A DNA stretch of 32,662 nt from QQWI01 sp964522015 (GTDB lineage: Bacteria; Bacillota; Clostridia; Peptostreptococcales; Acidaminobacteraceae). Location of the stretch: positions 1 through 32,662 of the forward strand of contig CAZFST010000039.1 of assembly GCA_964522015.1 (NCBI GenBank), read 5' to 3'. This document shows, piece by piece, positions 23,136-30,632 of the stretch. The translations under genes and the position numbers were made by a program. Numbering within the stretch: position 1 is the stretch's first letter; every line of letters starts with the position of its first letter. The notes beneath the pieces are model-generated. The model ran no database searches, was not told the origin of the DNA, and was given only the letters and a program-made list of their open reading frames with translations.

Positions 23136-23555
23136 TTAAGCGGATTTAGCCTGCGTTAATCCTTTAAATGCATACCAAGCAGCTGTCACAAGCGTGCAAA
23201 CCACAAGATAGTAAAGACTCAGCCCCATAAACTTTGAAACGCTTGTTAATGGATTCATAGGCGTATTGATCAGGGACACCAAAATCCCAACATAAACCAC
23301 TAGGCCATAAGCCATGGCACGAATTTTAATAGCCGTTTTCTTGAAGATGATGGCGGTATCGCAAATCAGAACACCGAGCATTGAAATCCCAGTAAAGCCA
23401 AGCAGAAACATCATGCTTTGATCCGTAAACATAAGTCCGCTAGTGGTATCATTTTTAAGCCATCTTACCAAAAGCGCTACTCCCAAAATAAAAATTCCAA
23501 ATACCAAGATGCCTGCTACAGTTCTAAGTGATTCTAAAAATTTGTTTGTTTTCAT
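23136..23555 (-). CDS. Four-span membrane protein of unknown function, copy 1
   Basis: A 139-aa integral membrane protein with four hydrophobic segments (about 12-31, 47-64, 76-95 and 113-132) and a basic C-terminal end (KGLTQAKSA). A near-identical paralogue lies at 31710-32129. I start it at the ATG with AGAGGCAATCAC upstream, which gives the same length and start for both copies; a longer reading frame runs upstream without support. I do not recognise the family; size and topology are like DUF3021 proteins that associate with LytTR regulators, and the promoter carries a LytTR-like direct repeat, but this is only a hint. Confidence 0.8.
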   Translation of the reverse strand: MKTNKFLESLRTVAGILVFGIFILGVALLVRWLKNDTTSGLMFTDQSMMFLLGFTGISMLGVLICDTAIIFKKTAIKIRAMAYGLVVYVGILVSLINTPMNPLTSVSKFMGLSLYYLVVCTLVTAAWYAFKGLTQAKSA

Positions 23556-23619
23556 GTGATTGCCTCTTTCGTCTGTATGTATTTTTTTGAGCTGACTCAT
23601 TGCCCGCCCTTCTGAAACT

Positions 23620-23690
23620 AGCATACCGCAACCCTTTAGCTTGAACAAGCCAACAGCTACCAAGCGGTACATACATATAACTAAGTGGTA
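23620..23690 (-). promoter_or_regulatory. Promoter with LytTR-like direct repeat, copy 1
   Basis: Minus strand: TACCACTTA (23690-23682) and TACCGCTTG (23669-23661) 21 bp apart, then -35-like TTGTTC, 17 bp and -10 TATGCT at 23625-23620. Repeats and -10 are conserved in copy 2 although the DNA between differs in places. Confidence 0.55.
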
Positions 23691-23858
23691 CAAATCATTT
23701 TTTTTCAACCCAATATTAGTTTTCAACCCAATATTTCATTCCTACCCATACGTATTTCTCTCCTTATGATAAAATAACTCTAGACCACTTATATTACCTT
23801 ATACTTGACCCCATCAAAAACATTAGCTCAACACATTACAAATAAACAGTTTGCCTAA

Positions 23859-23878
23859 GTGTCAAAAGCTTTTGACAC
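23859..23878. promoter_or_regulatory. Perfect 20-bp palindrome upstream of the XRE regulator gene
   Basis: GTGTCAAAAGCTTTTGACAC reads the same on both strands. It lies 80 bp before the regulator start and contains TTGACA at 23872-23877, which could be a -35. A likely operator for an XRE dimer, perhaps for autoregulation. Confidence 0.6.
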
Positions 23879-23957
23879 CGCTAAAAAGCCCATGTCAAAC
23901 ACATTGGATTGTGAATCCTTTGAAAAAAGATAGACTGAAATTACAGGAGGACAATCT

Positions 23958-24533
23958 ATGGAACTTGGAACGCAAATCAAAAAATACAGGACGGCAATGG
24001 CAATTTCACAAGAGGACTTAGCTGAGAAAATCTACGTGTCTCGCCAGACCATCTCCAATTGGGAAAACAATAAAAACTATCCCGACGTCAAAAGCTTATT
24101 GCTTCTAAGTGCCACATTTAACGTGACTCTTGATATCTTAATCAAAGGAGACTTAGAAGAAATGAAAGAGACAATCCAGAAAGAAGAAATCAAGCAATTT
24201 GGTAAAGACAGCATGGTATTCACCATCCTTATGGTGATGAGCGTCGTATTGCCCGTCCCACTAATAAAGTGGTTTTGGCCATGGGGTATGGGGGTTCTAA
24301 TTATTCTTTATGCAGTCACATTCTATTTTGCCTACCGTATCGAAAAGACAAAAAAGCACTTTGATATCCAGACATTAAAAGAAATCGTAGCCTTCACCGA
24401 AGGCAAGAGATTACCAGGTGACGAGAAGCTTATGGAAAAAGGCAAAAGACCCTATCAAAAGGTACTCTTGGCCCTTGGTTCCGCTGTCATCACCACTACC
24501 ATCGCGATCATTTTGCTTTTTTTATTGAAGTAG
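23958..24533 (+). CDS. XRE-family regulator with C-terminal membrane segments
   Basis: A 191-aa protein. Helix-turn-helix at about 5-60 (ISQEDLAEKIYVSRQTISNWENNKNYPD), typical of small XRE regulators in Bacillota; a helical linker; two hydrophobic spans at about 87-128 (VFTILMVMSVVLPVPLI and GMGVLIILYAVTFYFAYRI); and a last span at the extreme C-terminus (VITTTIAIILLFLLK). The layout suggests a membrane-tethered DNA-binding protein responding to envelope or membrane signals. RBS AGGAGGA is 7 nt before the ATG. It is divergent from the four-span protein gene, which may be its target, with a perfect palindrome in its own upstream region. Confidence 0.87.
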   Translation: MELGTQIKKYRTAMAISQEDLAEKIYVSRQTISNWENNKNYPDVKSLLLLSATFNVTLDILIKGDLEEMKETIQKEEIKQFGKDSMVFTILMVMSVVLPVPLIKWFWPWGMGVLIILYAVTFYFAYRIEKTKKHFDIQTLKEIVAFTEGKRLPGDEKLMEKGKRPYQKVLLALGSAVITTTIAIILLFLLK

Positions 24534-24541
24534 AAAGTAAA

Positions 24542-24583
24542 GAGCCCCTCCTAACTTGGAAATTTGCAAGTTGGGAGAGGCTC
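24542..24583. terminator. Dispersed hairpin between convergent genes
   Basis: GAGCC...CTCCTAACTTG pairs with CAAGTTGGGAGAGGCTC. Core CTAACTTG-n-TTTGCAAGTTGGG is shared with hairpins at 29035 and 32279. A second stem TCTCGCC/GGCGAGA follows at 24618-24641. Confidence 0.75.
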
Positions 24584-24648
24584 ACTTTAGAGAATGATCT
24601 GTTAAAGATTACTGGGTTCTCGCCGTTCTGGTGTGGCGAGAGCAAGAG

Positions 24649-25068
24649 CTACTTCATAAAAAAGCCAATCAGCTCCATTTCTGTATTGTAGATGATTGTA
24701 AAGATCACTTTTTTCTCGCCGTATCGGGTTTGAACAATAGCTACAGCGCGGTCGGCACCGTCCTTGTTTTGTCCAACGATGGTGGTGCTTTCTATTTTGG
24801 TGAATGCTGCATCTTGGTAGGTCTTAGTTACAGCATTAGAAAGAACTTCTGCGGTCATTTTATCTTGGTATTCTGTTTTAAAGCTGCTTTTGATGGCATC
24901 GTAATCCTTGGCATTTAGGTTCTCAATCACTTTGTGGGCGCTGGTCTCTACGGCTGCGCTATCAAAGGAATCGGCGAGTTTTGTGGAAGTGCATCCGCTT
25001 GAAAATGTTGCCAGGGCTGCAAGGATCATAAGGATAGTACATAGTGATAATGTGAGTTTTCTTATCAT
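24649..25068 (-). CDS. DUF3887-type lipoprotein
   Basis: A 139-aa secreted lipoprotein: signal peptide at 1-25 with a lipobox-like SSGC around residues 23-26, then a compact alpha/beta domain (VIENLNAKDYDAIKSSF ... VTKTYQDAAFTKI ... GEKKVIFTIIYNTEMELIGFF) of the DUF3887 type, an NTF2-like fold without known activity. It ends the operon LytTR regulator, kinase, YhfC-type protease, lipoprotein. RBS AGGAG is 7 nt before the ATG. It may be a substrate or partner of the membrane protease upstream, by context only. Confidence 0.8.
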   Translation of the reverse strand: MIRKLTLSLCTILMILAALATFSSGCTSTKLADSFDSAAVETSAHKVIENLNAKDYDAIKSSFKTEYQDKMTAEVLSNAVTKTYQDAAFTKIESTTIVGQNKDGADRAVAIVQTRYGEKKVIFTIIYNTEMELIGFFMK

Positions 25069-25078
25069 GGTTTTTCTC

Positions 25079-25750
25079 CTAGTTGTTTTTGTTATATTCT
25101 GCTATGTTCTGTGTCGTTTTAAGTGTGTGTAGGTGTTCGTGTTTGTGTAGGTAGATTCCACCACAGAGAGTGAGGGTTCCAAACACTGCAATTGCCAGTT
25201 CAAGGGCAAGTATATCCACTTGCCACAGGGCTAGAAGCAGAATGGCCATGCCGTTGATTAGGGTGTGGAGAACAATGGCGATGGCTGTATACAGTAGAGG
25301 GCGTCCTACCTTGAGGCCGTATAAGACAATCAATGTTGCCCCCACGTGGAAGGCGATGGCAAAGAGTCTTTCAAACCAAGCGATGCCAAGCCATATAAGG
25401 GTCTGTTGTTGAAAATCTGTAAAAAGGGCGACCAAGGTGTTCAGCCCTACAAATATGAAGGCTTCAATGCCCCCATGACCAAGGCCGAAGGCCATACCCT
25501 GACATAAGGTGGTATGGGGATTATCATTTTCAAGGATTTGGCGCTTTAGAAGATGGCGCAGGGCAATAAGCCGGGCCCCCTCTTCAAAGATTCCCGCGGT
25601 GCCCCCCAAGAACAGGGCATTTAACCAGGGAGTGAATTGCATGGCATTATACCATACAAAATTGGGCAGTATATATGTTAGTATGGGGATTCTTAGAGCC
25701 ACCTGGCTGACTAAAAAGGCGATACAGCCAAAGAGAAAGAATCGCCTCAT
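25079..25750 (-). CDS. YhfC-type intramembrane metalloprotease
   Basis: A 223-aa membrane protein with seven or so spans and the metal-site motifs of the YhfC/PrsW relatives of CAAX proteases: E56-E57 in GIFEEGARL, H92 and E96 in GLGHGGIEA, and further His at H135 (FHVGA) and H162. The start is my choice: the ATG at 25750 lies 11 nt after the kinase stop, giving a protein that begins with the first span; a longer frame overlaps the kinase gene and has no better site. No clear ribosome site, so reinitiation after the kinase is likely. The partnership with a peptide-type kinase and LytTR regulator suggests peptide processing or resistance. Confidence 0.78.
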   Translation of the reverse strand: MRRFFLFGCIAFLVSQVALRIPILTYILPNFVWYNAMQFTPWLNALFLGGTAGIFEEGARLIALRHLLKRQILENDNPHTTLCQGMAFGLGHGGIEAFIFVGLNTLVALFTDFQQQTLIWLGIAWFERLFAIAFHVGATLIVLYGLKVGRPLLYTAIAIVLHTLINGMAILLLALWQVDILALELAIAVFGTLTLCGGIYLHKHEHLHTLKTTQNIAEYNKNN

Positions 25751-25763
25751 GGTATATTTAGTA

Positions 25764-27122
25764 TTAAATGGTGAGCATAATCCGGGTAAAAAAATAGTGA
25801 TCCCTCCATTCAAATTGCACATTGCCCTTATACATTTCGACAACCCGCTTTACATTCTTAAGTCCGTAACCCTGGTGATTTTCCTTTGAGGAAAGGTAGA
25901 AGTCGTCCGTTGGAATAGGAGCAAAGGGGGCTGTGTTTTGCAATGTGATAGAAACAAAGTTGTGTACGTGAACTGCCCGAAGGATGATGGTTCTTTTGAG
26001 GGCAGTTTCTGCACCTGCACTTGTTTCCTCTCCCATGCCTGAATCAGCTCTAGCTGCCGTGATCCCATTATCCAAAATATTTGAAAAGATCGTGGTGATA
26101 TCCACATTGCGCATAAAAGTAAAGTCAACATCGGCAATTTTAATATCCGCTTCTATGCCATGGGCTAACATGGTTTCCACCTTGTCGTTGAGGATAATGT
26201 TGAGCATTTTATTAGAGGTGTAATAGCGCTGGCCCAAGCGATTGAGCATGGTATGGAGGTCGTCGGTGTAGGTGACCAGTTCATGGTTTTGCTCTGCTTT
26301 ATAAAACTGCTGCATCCCTTGAATATGGCTGCGCATATCGTGAACTAGGCCCCTTGTCAGGTCGTACTTATGCTCAATAGATTCATAGTAGCGGGTTTGA
26401 ATGGCCTGCTGTTGAAGGTAGAGGCTCATTTCTTTTTCCAGGCGGTTGTTCCGAGAAATAGCTTCAAATGCGTGGGAAAAATAGAAGTTTAGACCCAACA
26501 GCAATAGTAGGTTGACCATCAGGAGGATGATGCGGTCCTCGGCAATATAGATGTCAAGGAAGTACATCAGTGTAAAGAGGTTAACGATGCTGAAAATAGG
26601 CAGGATGAAGGCGCTTAGCAATTGTCTGCCGCTGATTGTGCCGGCCTTTCGGCGCAGGATAGCTGCAGTGCAGAGTTTGAGCATGGCGTATTCGGTAAAG
26701 CGCAGGGCCACGATGGTGATCAGGGTGATGATATGGGGATTGTTGTAACTGAGGATTCCGCTGTTTAGCAAATAGGATAACCCTAGTAGGCAAACGATAT
26801 CGGTTAGAAACACAATGATGACAAACAGGAAGTAGTAAAACAACTGTTGTCTTTCTCGGTTGTAGAAGCGATTTCCGATTAAGGGAATGAAGAGGAGCAT
26901 GATTAAATTGAGGATGCCGTTTCCCAGTAGGGAGATGGCAACGGAAATTACGATGTAGCTGGCTACAACGGGGGTGCGCCACTTGCCTATGTTTGTGGTT
27001 CCATCTCGGACCCCAATTTGCTCAATGCATTTGAATATTACCACCATTAAAAACACACTGCCCAAGAGGGGTACACCACCGAATACCAAGATGTCCATTA
27101 AGCCAATTCCGCTGCTGGTCAT
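25764..27122 (-). CDS. GHKL histidine kinase of the AgrC/peptide-sensor type
   Basis: A 452-aa sensor kinase. Six or seven hydrophobic spans fill residues 5-215, then a helical linker (SRNNRLEKEMSLYLQQQ), H261 in GLVHDMRSHIQGM, N-box SNILDNGITAA and G-box GYGLKNVKRVVEMY. The start codon overlaps the regulator's stop as ATGA, so the pair is translationally coupled. No AgrD-like gene is adjacent, so the ligand is unknown. Its partner protease and lipoprotein follow in the same operon. The codon and base use of this operon is more GC-rich than that of the lantibiotic region. Confidence 0.9.
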   Translation of the reverse strand: MTSSGIGLMDILVFGGVPLLGSVFLMVVIFKCIEQIGVRDGTTNIGKWRTPVVASYIVISVAISLLGNGILNLIMLLFIPLIGNRFYNRERQQLFYYFLFVIIVFLTDIVCLLGLSYLLNSGILSYNNPHIITLITIVALRFTEYAMLKLCTAAILRRKAGTISGRQLLSAFILPIFSIVNLFTLMYFLDIYIAEDRIILLMVNLLLLLGLNFYFSHAFEAISRNNRLEKEMSLYLQQQAIQTRYYESIEHKYDLTRGLVHDMRSHIQGMQQFYKAEQNHELVTYTDDLHTMLNRLGQRYYTSNKMLNIILNDKVETMLAHGIEADIKIADVDFTFMRNVDITTIFSNILDNGITAARADSGMGEETSAGAETALKRTIILRAVHVHNFVSITLQNTAPFAPIPTDDFYLSSKENHQGYGLKNVKRVVEMYKGNVQFEWRDHYFFTRIMLTI

Positions 27123-27880
27123 AGGTATCCCCCTACCTGTGATAAGTGAAGATTTAAAGCGGTGCGAAAGGCCACCGACTTCTTCTGCGAAAGGGGAATT
27201 ACGGTGCCATTCACTAAGTGGATGTCGTAGTGTTTTATCCCTTTAACACCTTGTAAATTGACAATAAAACTCTTGTGGGGCATTGCGAAACCCTTACCCT
27301 TGAGTTCCTCTTCCAAATCCGACATGCGGCGCTTGAGGGTATAGGTGGTGTGAGGCTGGGATTCTTGGGTGTGTGATCCCTGTGCTTGAGGCCCCCCGGC
27401 CACATGCATCAGAACTTTTCTATTAAGATACTCAAAATACATAATTTCTTGGGAATTGATGCGCACCAGTCCCTCTAGGGTTTGAAAGCCCATGGTAATG
27501 CCTACCGATTCCGTCATGTACTCAAAGGCCTCGTTCAATTGGCGGTGGAGCTGCACAACATCTAAAGGCTTAAGCAAGTAGGCAAAGGCGTGAACGGAAA
27601 AGGCAAATGTGGTATAGTCACTGTAATTAGTGAGGTAGATAATTTTCACTTTTTTATCCCGTTGGCGGATCTGCTGGGCGGTTTCTATGCCGCTTATCCC
27701 CCCCATATCTATATCTAGGAGCATAATGGTGTAGTGGTGCTGGCTTTCTAGGAGCGCCTCCCCACTGCTGAATAGGTCGATGGCGTATGCCATTTTCGCC
27801 CCTTCGCAGTACTGGTTTACAGCGGTATGGGTTTGATGTAAAGTCGTCACTTCATCATCACAGATTGCAATTTTGATCAA
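27119..27880 (-). CDS. LytTR-family response regulator of the second signalling operon
   Basis: A 253-aa regulator: receiver with CDDE at 7-10, phosphoacceptor D56 (MLLDIDMGG) and Lys in YLLKPLD; LytTR domain from about residue 145 (GLVRINSQEIMYFEYLNRKVLMH ... MPHKSFIVNLQGVKGI). A Gly/Gln/Ser-rich insert (GGPQAQGSHTQESQP) at about 160-180 within the LytTR part is unusual. It starts with TTG at 27880 after GGAGGGG. Its promoter has a perfect 10-bp direct repeat with 21-bp spacing, the expected site for its own binding, so it is probably autoregulated. Confidence 0.9.
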   Translation of the reverse strand: MIKIAICDDEVTTLHQTHTAVNQYCEGAKMAYAIDLFSSGEALLESQHHYTIMLLDIDMGGISGIETAQQIRQRDKKVKIIYLTNYSDYTTFAFSVHAFAYLLKPLDVVQLHRQLNEAFEYMTESVGITMGFQTLEGLVRINSQEIMYFEYLNRKVLMHVAGGPQAQGSHTQESQPHTTYTLKRRMSDLEEELKGKGFAMPHKSFIVNLQGVKGIKHYDIHLVNGTVIPLSQKKSVAFRTALNLHLSQVGGYL

Positions 27881-27935
27881 AGTTCCCCTCCAATGCTTCT
27901 ATTACTTCCAACACTTCAAAGATATCTTCTCCCTT

Positions 27936-28002
27936 ATTATAGTAGACACCATACAAAATACAACTACTTAGGCATAAGGTAGGGCAATTGTTGCATAAGG
28001 TA
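27936..28002 (-). promoter_or_regulatory. Promoter with perfect LytTR-type direct repeat
   Basis: Minus strand: TACCTTATGC at 28002-27993 and again at 27981-27972, exactly 21 bp apart, then TTGTAT, 16 bp and -10 TATAAT at 27941-27936. The -10 is 40 bp after the second half-site, 8 bp more than at the lantibiotic-locus promoters. Inference: autoregulation of the operon. Confidence 0.68.
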
Positions 28003-28003
28003 A

Positions 28004-28046
28004 GGTTCACCTTGCACGTTTGCAAGGTGAGAGAGAACCTTTTTTT
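28004..28046 (+). terminator. Hairpin with T-run in the divergent region before the YdjC gene
   Basis: GGTTC-ACCTTGCA (28004-28016) pairs with TGCAAGGT (28021-28028) and GAACC (28035-28039), followed by seven T and GAGAATGACACAT, which also follows the hairpin at 32279. No plus-strand gene precedes it, so it may be an attenuator or a stray member of the dispersed hairpin family. Confidence 0.6.
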
Positions 28047-28175
28047 GAGAATGACACATTACTTATTTCTAAGCGGTTTCCATGTTATATAAACCAACTG
28101 ACTTTACCAACAATCATGGGTATAATGGAATTAGTCTTACACTTTAATGCATTATGCTTATTCATGGAGGTCTTA

Positions 28176-28205
28176 ATGAGACATTATTTATGGAGGTCGC
28201 AATGA
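28176..28205 (+). CDS. Nine-codon leader ORF overlapping the YdjC start
   Basis: ATG at 28176 follows TGGAGGTCTTA; it encodes MRHYLWRSQ and its TGA overlaps the next gene's ATG (ATGA). The ribosome site is repeated (TGGAGGTC-, twice 28 bp apart), so both starts look usable. Likely translational coupling; a stalling leader peptide is possible. Confidence 0.45.
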   Translation: MRHYLWRSQ

Positions 28206-28939
28206 AACAAAGATATATCATTGTCAATGCAGACGATTTTGGACTTAGCACAGGTTGCAATCAAGGGATTATAAAAGCCATCACCCAAGGGGTGGTATCC
28301 AGCACAACTTTAATGATGAATATGCCAGGTACCCAAGAAGCAATCCTGTTAGCCAAATTCCATGGCCTTAATTGTGTTGGTATTCACTTAAATCTCAGCA
28401 CTGGATGTCCCCTTACAAACACGAATCAAGTACCCTCACTCATCAACCAAAGTGGTCAAATGACAAAGGCCAATTTTGATTTGAAACTCCCCCTAGAACA
28501 GGTGGAAATCGAATGGCGAACTCAAATAAAAGGGTTTATGGATTCAGGACTCCAAATGACCCATATGGACTCTCACCACCACATCCATACTGCACCCCAT
28601 TACTTACCACTTGCTCAGAAATTAGCCCGGGAATTTCAAGTGCCCTTGCGAGGTATACCAACCCACTCAAGTGCTCTTACCCCTGAGTTTACCGGTGGCT
28701 TTTATGACGAGAAAATCACGGTTGAAAACTTTAAAGAACTGGTAAACCAGTGCCAAGATCAGTGGCTAGAGATAATGGTTCATCCGGCTTATGTGGACCA
28801 AGGTCTCATGTCAATAAGTAGTTATTTAGGCCCCCGTGAAACAGAGTTAGCCGTTTTGACAGATCCCGACCTAATCAAGTGGTGCGAAGAGCAGGCAATT
28901 GTGCTTTCAAGCTATAGAGACTTCTCTGTGCGCACATAA
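28202..28939 (+). CDS. YdjC/ChbG-family carbohydrate deacetylase
   Basis: A 245-aa cytoplasmic enzyme of the YdjC family, metal-dependent deacetylases acting on N-acetylated sugars such as chitooligosaccharides. Metal and catalytic motifs: NADDFG at 9-14, H62 in GIHLNLSTG, SHHHIH at 124-129 and HP in IMVHPAY. Length is normal. I start at ATG 28202, with GGAGGTCGC upstream; the frame runs further up without support. A 9-codon leader overlaps its start. The last two codons and the stop lie in a 47-bp sequence repeated exactly at 31542-31588. Confidence 0.9.
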   Translation: MKQRYIIVNADDFGLSTGCNQGIIKAITQGVVSSTTLMMNMPGTQEAILLAKFHGLNCVGIHLNLSTGCPLTNTNQVPSLINQSGQMTKANFDLKLPLEQVEIEWRTQIKGFMDSGLQMTHMDSHHHIHTAPHYLPLAQKLAREFQVPLRGIPTHSSALTPEFTGGFYDEKITVENFKELVNQCQDQWLEIMVHPAYVDQGLMSISSYLGPRETELAVLTDPDLIKWCEEQAIVLSSYRDFSVRT

Positions 28940-29085
28940 CCAATCATACAACTGAACTAATCACTTGTTAACATCACTATGTGTCATCAAAGATCAATAC
29001 AAAAGTGCAAACCACCAGGTGGTACAACAAAAAAGAACCCCTCCTAACTTGCGAGTTTGCAAGTTGGGTGGGGGGTTCCCTACAT
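28931..29085. repeat. Internally deleted remnant of the four-span-gene cassette
   Basis: This stretch is a mosaic of the unit at 31542-32330: 28931-28977 equals 31542-31588 (47 bp identical), 28999-29018 equals 31762-31781 (20 bp, inside the four-span gene), and 29019-29078 matches 32260-32320 (operator half-site and hairpin). The parts between are missing. A 17-bp piece at 28983-28999 also occurs at 20143-20159. The rest of the gap to 29234 shows no gene I can support. Confidence 0.75.
29035..29078. terminator. Dispersed hairpin between convergent genes
   Basis: GAACCCCTCCTAACTTGC pairs with GCAAGTTGGGTGGGGGGTTC. It is preceded by an A-run and lies between the YdjC gene (plus) and the glyoxalase gene (minus). 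Confidence 0.75.
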
Positions 29086-29234
29086 CCTTGAATGCTGTAG
29101 CATCCAATACTTAAGGTAAAGTGGATCCCTGACATTGACCAAAAGCACACCCGCCGTCGGAATACATAGGGCTTTGCACTGATCAATTGGCTTATCCAGC
29201 ATTTTTCATAGGACCCTCCATCTATAAACCTAGG

Positions 29235-29879
29235 TTATTTACCATCTGGCCAGCCACAAATACAAACCCTATTACCAGCTTTGTCCGAAAGCGTCCAATG
29301 AGAAGGCGCCTGGGAATCATCAACAATTCGTCCCCCTGCTGCAAGGGCAGCTTCCAAACGTGCCGCAACATTCTCCCGCGCAACCGATACGTCTATGTGC
29401 ATGGCATGTCGCAAAGTTTTGTCTTGATCAATTTCTTGCATCCAAACCGTCGAACCATGACCTAAGGGATCAACTGCACTGTCTTCAGCCATAGCTTCAT
29501 AACCCAGTACCGCACGCCAAAAGGCAAGATCTGTTGTTTCACGCTTGGCGGCTATTGCAATCTGTACTTCCTGAACAGCGCTACGAACCGCAATTGCTCC
29601 AAATTTCTTTGCTACCGCTGAAACCGCTAGTGCCATTTGAATATGATGAGCTTCAAGGCACCAAATATCCCTAGTCAAGCGTATGGTCAGTTGACGATCA
29701 ATAAGAGACATCAACACCCCAGAACCCTCAATACCAGGTACCTTAGCAATATCCTTGGCTAAATCAGTCGCCGCACTTAAGGAATGAAGACTAAATACCG
29801 CAGTTGCGCCGCCATGTAAAACAACCCAATCCTCAACGCCCTCAGCATTCAGGAAACTTTGCCATCCCTCTCGACTCAT
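29235..29879 (-). CDS. Pterin-dehydratase-like/glyoxalase (VOC) fusion protein
   Basis: A 214-aa cytoplasmic protein with two parts: residues 1-105 resemble pterin-4a-carbinolamine dehydratase (EGVEDWVVLHGGATAVF, LTRDIWCLEAHHIQMALAVSAVAKKFG) and residues 106-214 are a VOC/glyoxalase-like domain (EVQIAIAAKRETTDLAFWRAVLGY, DPLGHGSTVWMQ, RHAMHIDVSVARE, HWTLSDKAGNRVCICGWPDG). I remember this exact two-domain layout mainly from actinobacteria, and the Ala/Arg-rich composition differs from its neighbours, so lateral transfer is plausible. I use the ATG six nt after GGAGG at 29879. No reaction has been assigned to the fusion as far as I know. Confidence 0.85.
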   Translation of the reverse strand: MSREGWQSFLNAEGVEDWVVLHGGATAVFSLHSLSAATDLAKDIAKVPGIEGSGVLMSLIDRQLTIRLTRDIWCLEAHHIQMALAVSAVAKKFGAIAVRSAVQEVQIAIAAKRETTDLAFWRAVLGYEAMAEDSAVDPLGHGSTVWMQEIDQDKTLRHAMHIDVSVARENVAARLEAALAAGGRIVDDSQAPSHWTLSDKAGNRVCICGWPDGK

Positions 29880-29941
29880 ATTCATCCTCCATATACACCA
29901 ATTTTACCGCAACGACTCCAACAACTTAAAGAAAGAACCTT

Positions 29942-30607
29942 TTACTTATGCAATTTAATCGCTTCCCGCGTAAGGCTCTCACCGTTTTCAATTTTCAACT
30001 GTTTCACAACGGATTCAATAAATCTACTTTTTTCATTCAATATCTCTTTTGATGCGTCAAAATGTAGAATTTCAAAAACCTTTCCAATAAATTTGAATTC
30101 TTTTTCTTCCAGCTGTTTTTGCAAATCCACAAAATAGTACGCAGATTGCCGATCAATCCAGTTTGAACCCATCATGACGGATTGAATACCGATTTCATCC
30201 AGCGCATCCCCATCCTTAAGTAGATTCATGGCAATATCATGGTTTCTCGTTTTTTTGTCGCTGTGATTGTAAATCAATTCATTTACCCTATTGATGATTT
30301 CATCTTTCTCATTAATCGATTTCAAGAAGCTTTGGACCATTTCAACACCTTTGGCTGCATGTCCATCCTTGCCATGAATGTTTCCCACATCATGAAGCAA
30401 GGTAGCCACAGACAGTGCGATTTCATCCTCAGCATCAAGTATAATCCCTTCACGGTCTATTATCTGTTCTGTATACGTCTTCACTCTCAGTCCATGCTGT
30501 AATATGTGCATTGCGTCCGTTCTCCAAGGGTGCAAGGTTTCAAACTTGATTTTCTTACCTTCCACTTCCCCGATTAAAAAATTAATGCATGCCTCTAAGT
30601 GTTTCAT
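29942..30607 (-). CDS. HD-domain phosphohydrolase
   Basis: A 221-aa cytoplasmic protein with a metal-dependent HD hydrolase domain. Seen: H38 in ILQHGLRV, the HD pair H72-D73 in TLLHDVGNIHG, H83 and H117-like HS in IYNHSDKK, and D in KDGDALDEIG. The substrate is unknown; many such proteins act on nucleotides or cyclic nucleotides. I start at ATG 30607, with GGAGG 7 nt upstream. It follows the P-loop kinase gene by 25 bp and probably shares its transcript. Confidence 0.85.
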   Translation of the reverse strand: MKHLEACINFLIGEVEGKKIKFETLHPWRTDAMHILQHGLRVKTYTEQIIDREGIILDAEDEIALSVATLLHDVGNIHGKDGHAAKGVEMVQSFLKSINEKDEIINRVNELIYNHSDKKTRNHDIAMNLLKDGDALDEIGIQSVMMGSNWIDRQSAYYFVDLQKQLEEKEFKFIGKVFEILHFDASKEILNEKSRFIESVVKQLKIENGESLTREAIKLHK

Positions 30608-30632
30608 AGTCCATCCAACCTCCACGACACAT

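Noticed and set aside
25764..27246. Several 60-130-codon frames antisense to the second kinase and regulator
   Set aside because: They lack ribosome sites and recognisable domains and overlap well-supported coding sequence.
28004..28046. Riboswitch before the deacetylase gene
   Set aside because: Only a simple hairpin with T-run is visible; no known aptamer structure could be recognised.
30239..30502. Plus-strand frame of 87 codons inside the HD hydrolase gene
   Set aside because: Antisense to a conserved domain and without translation signals.
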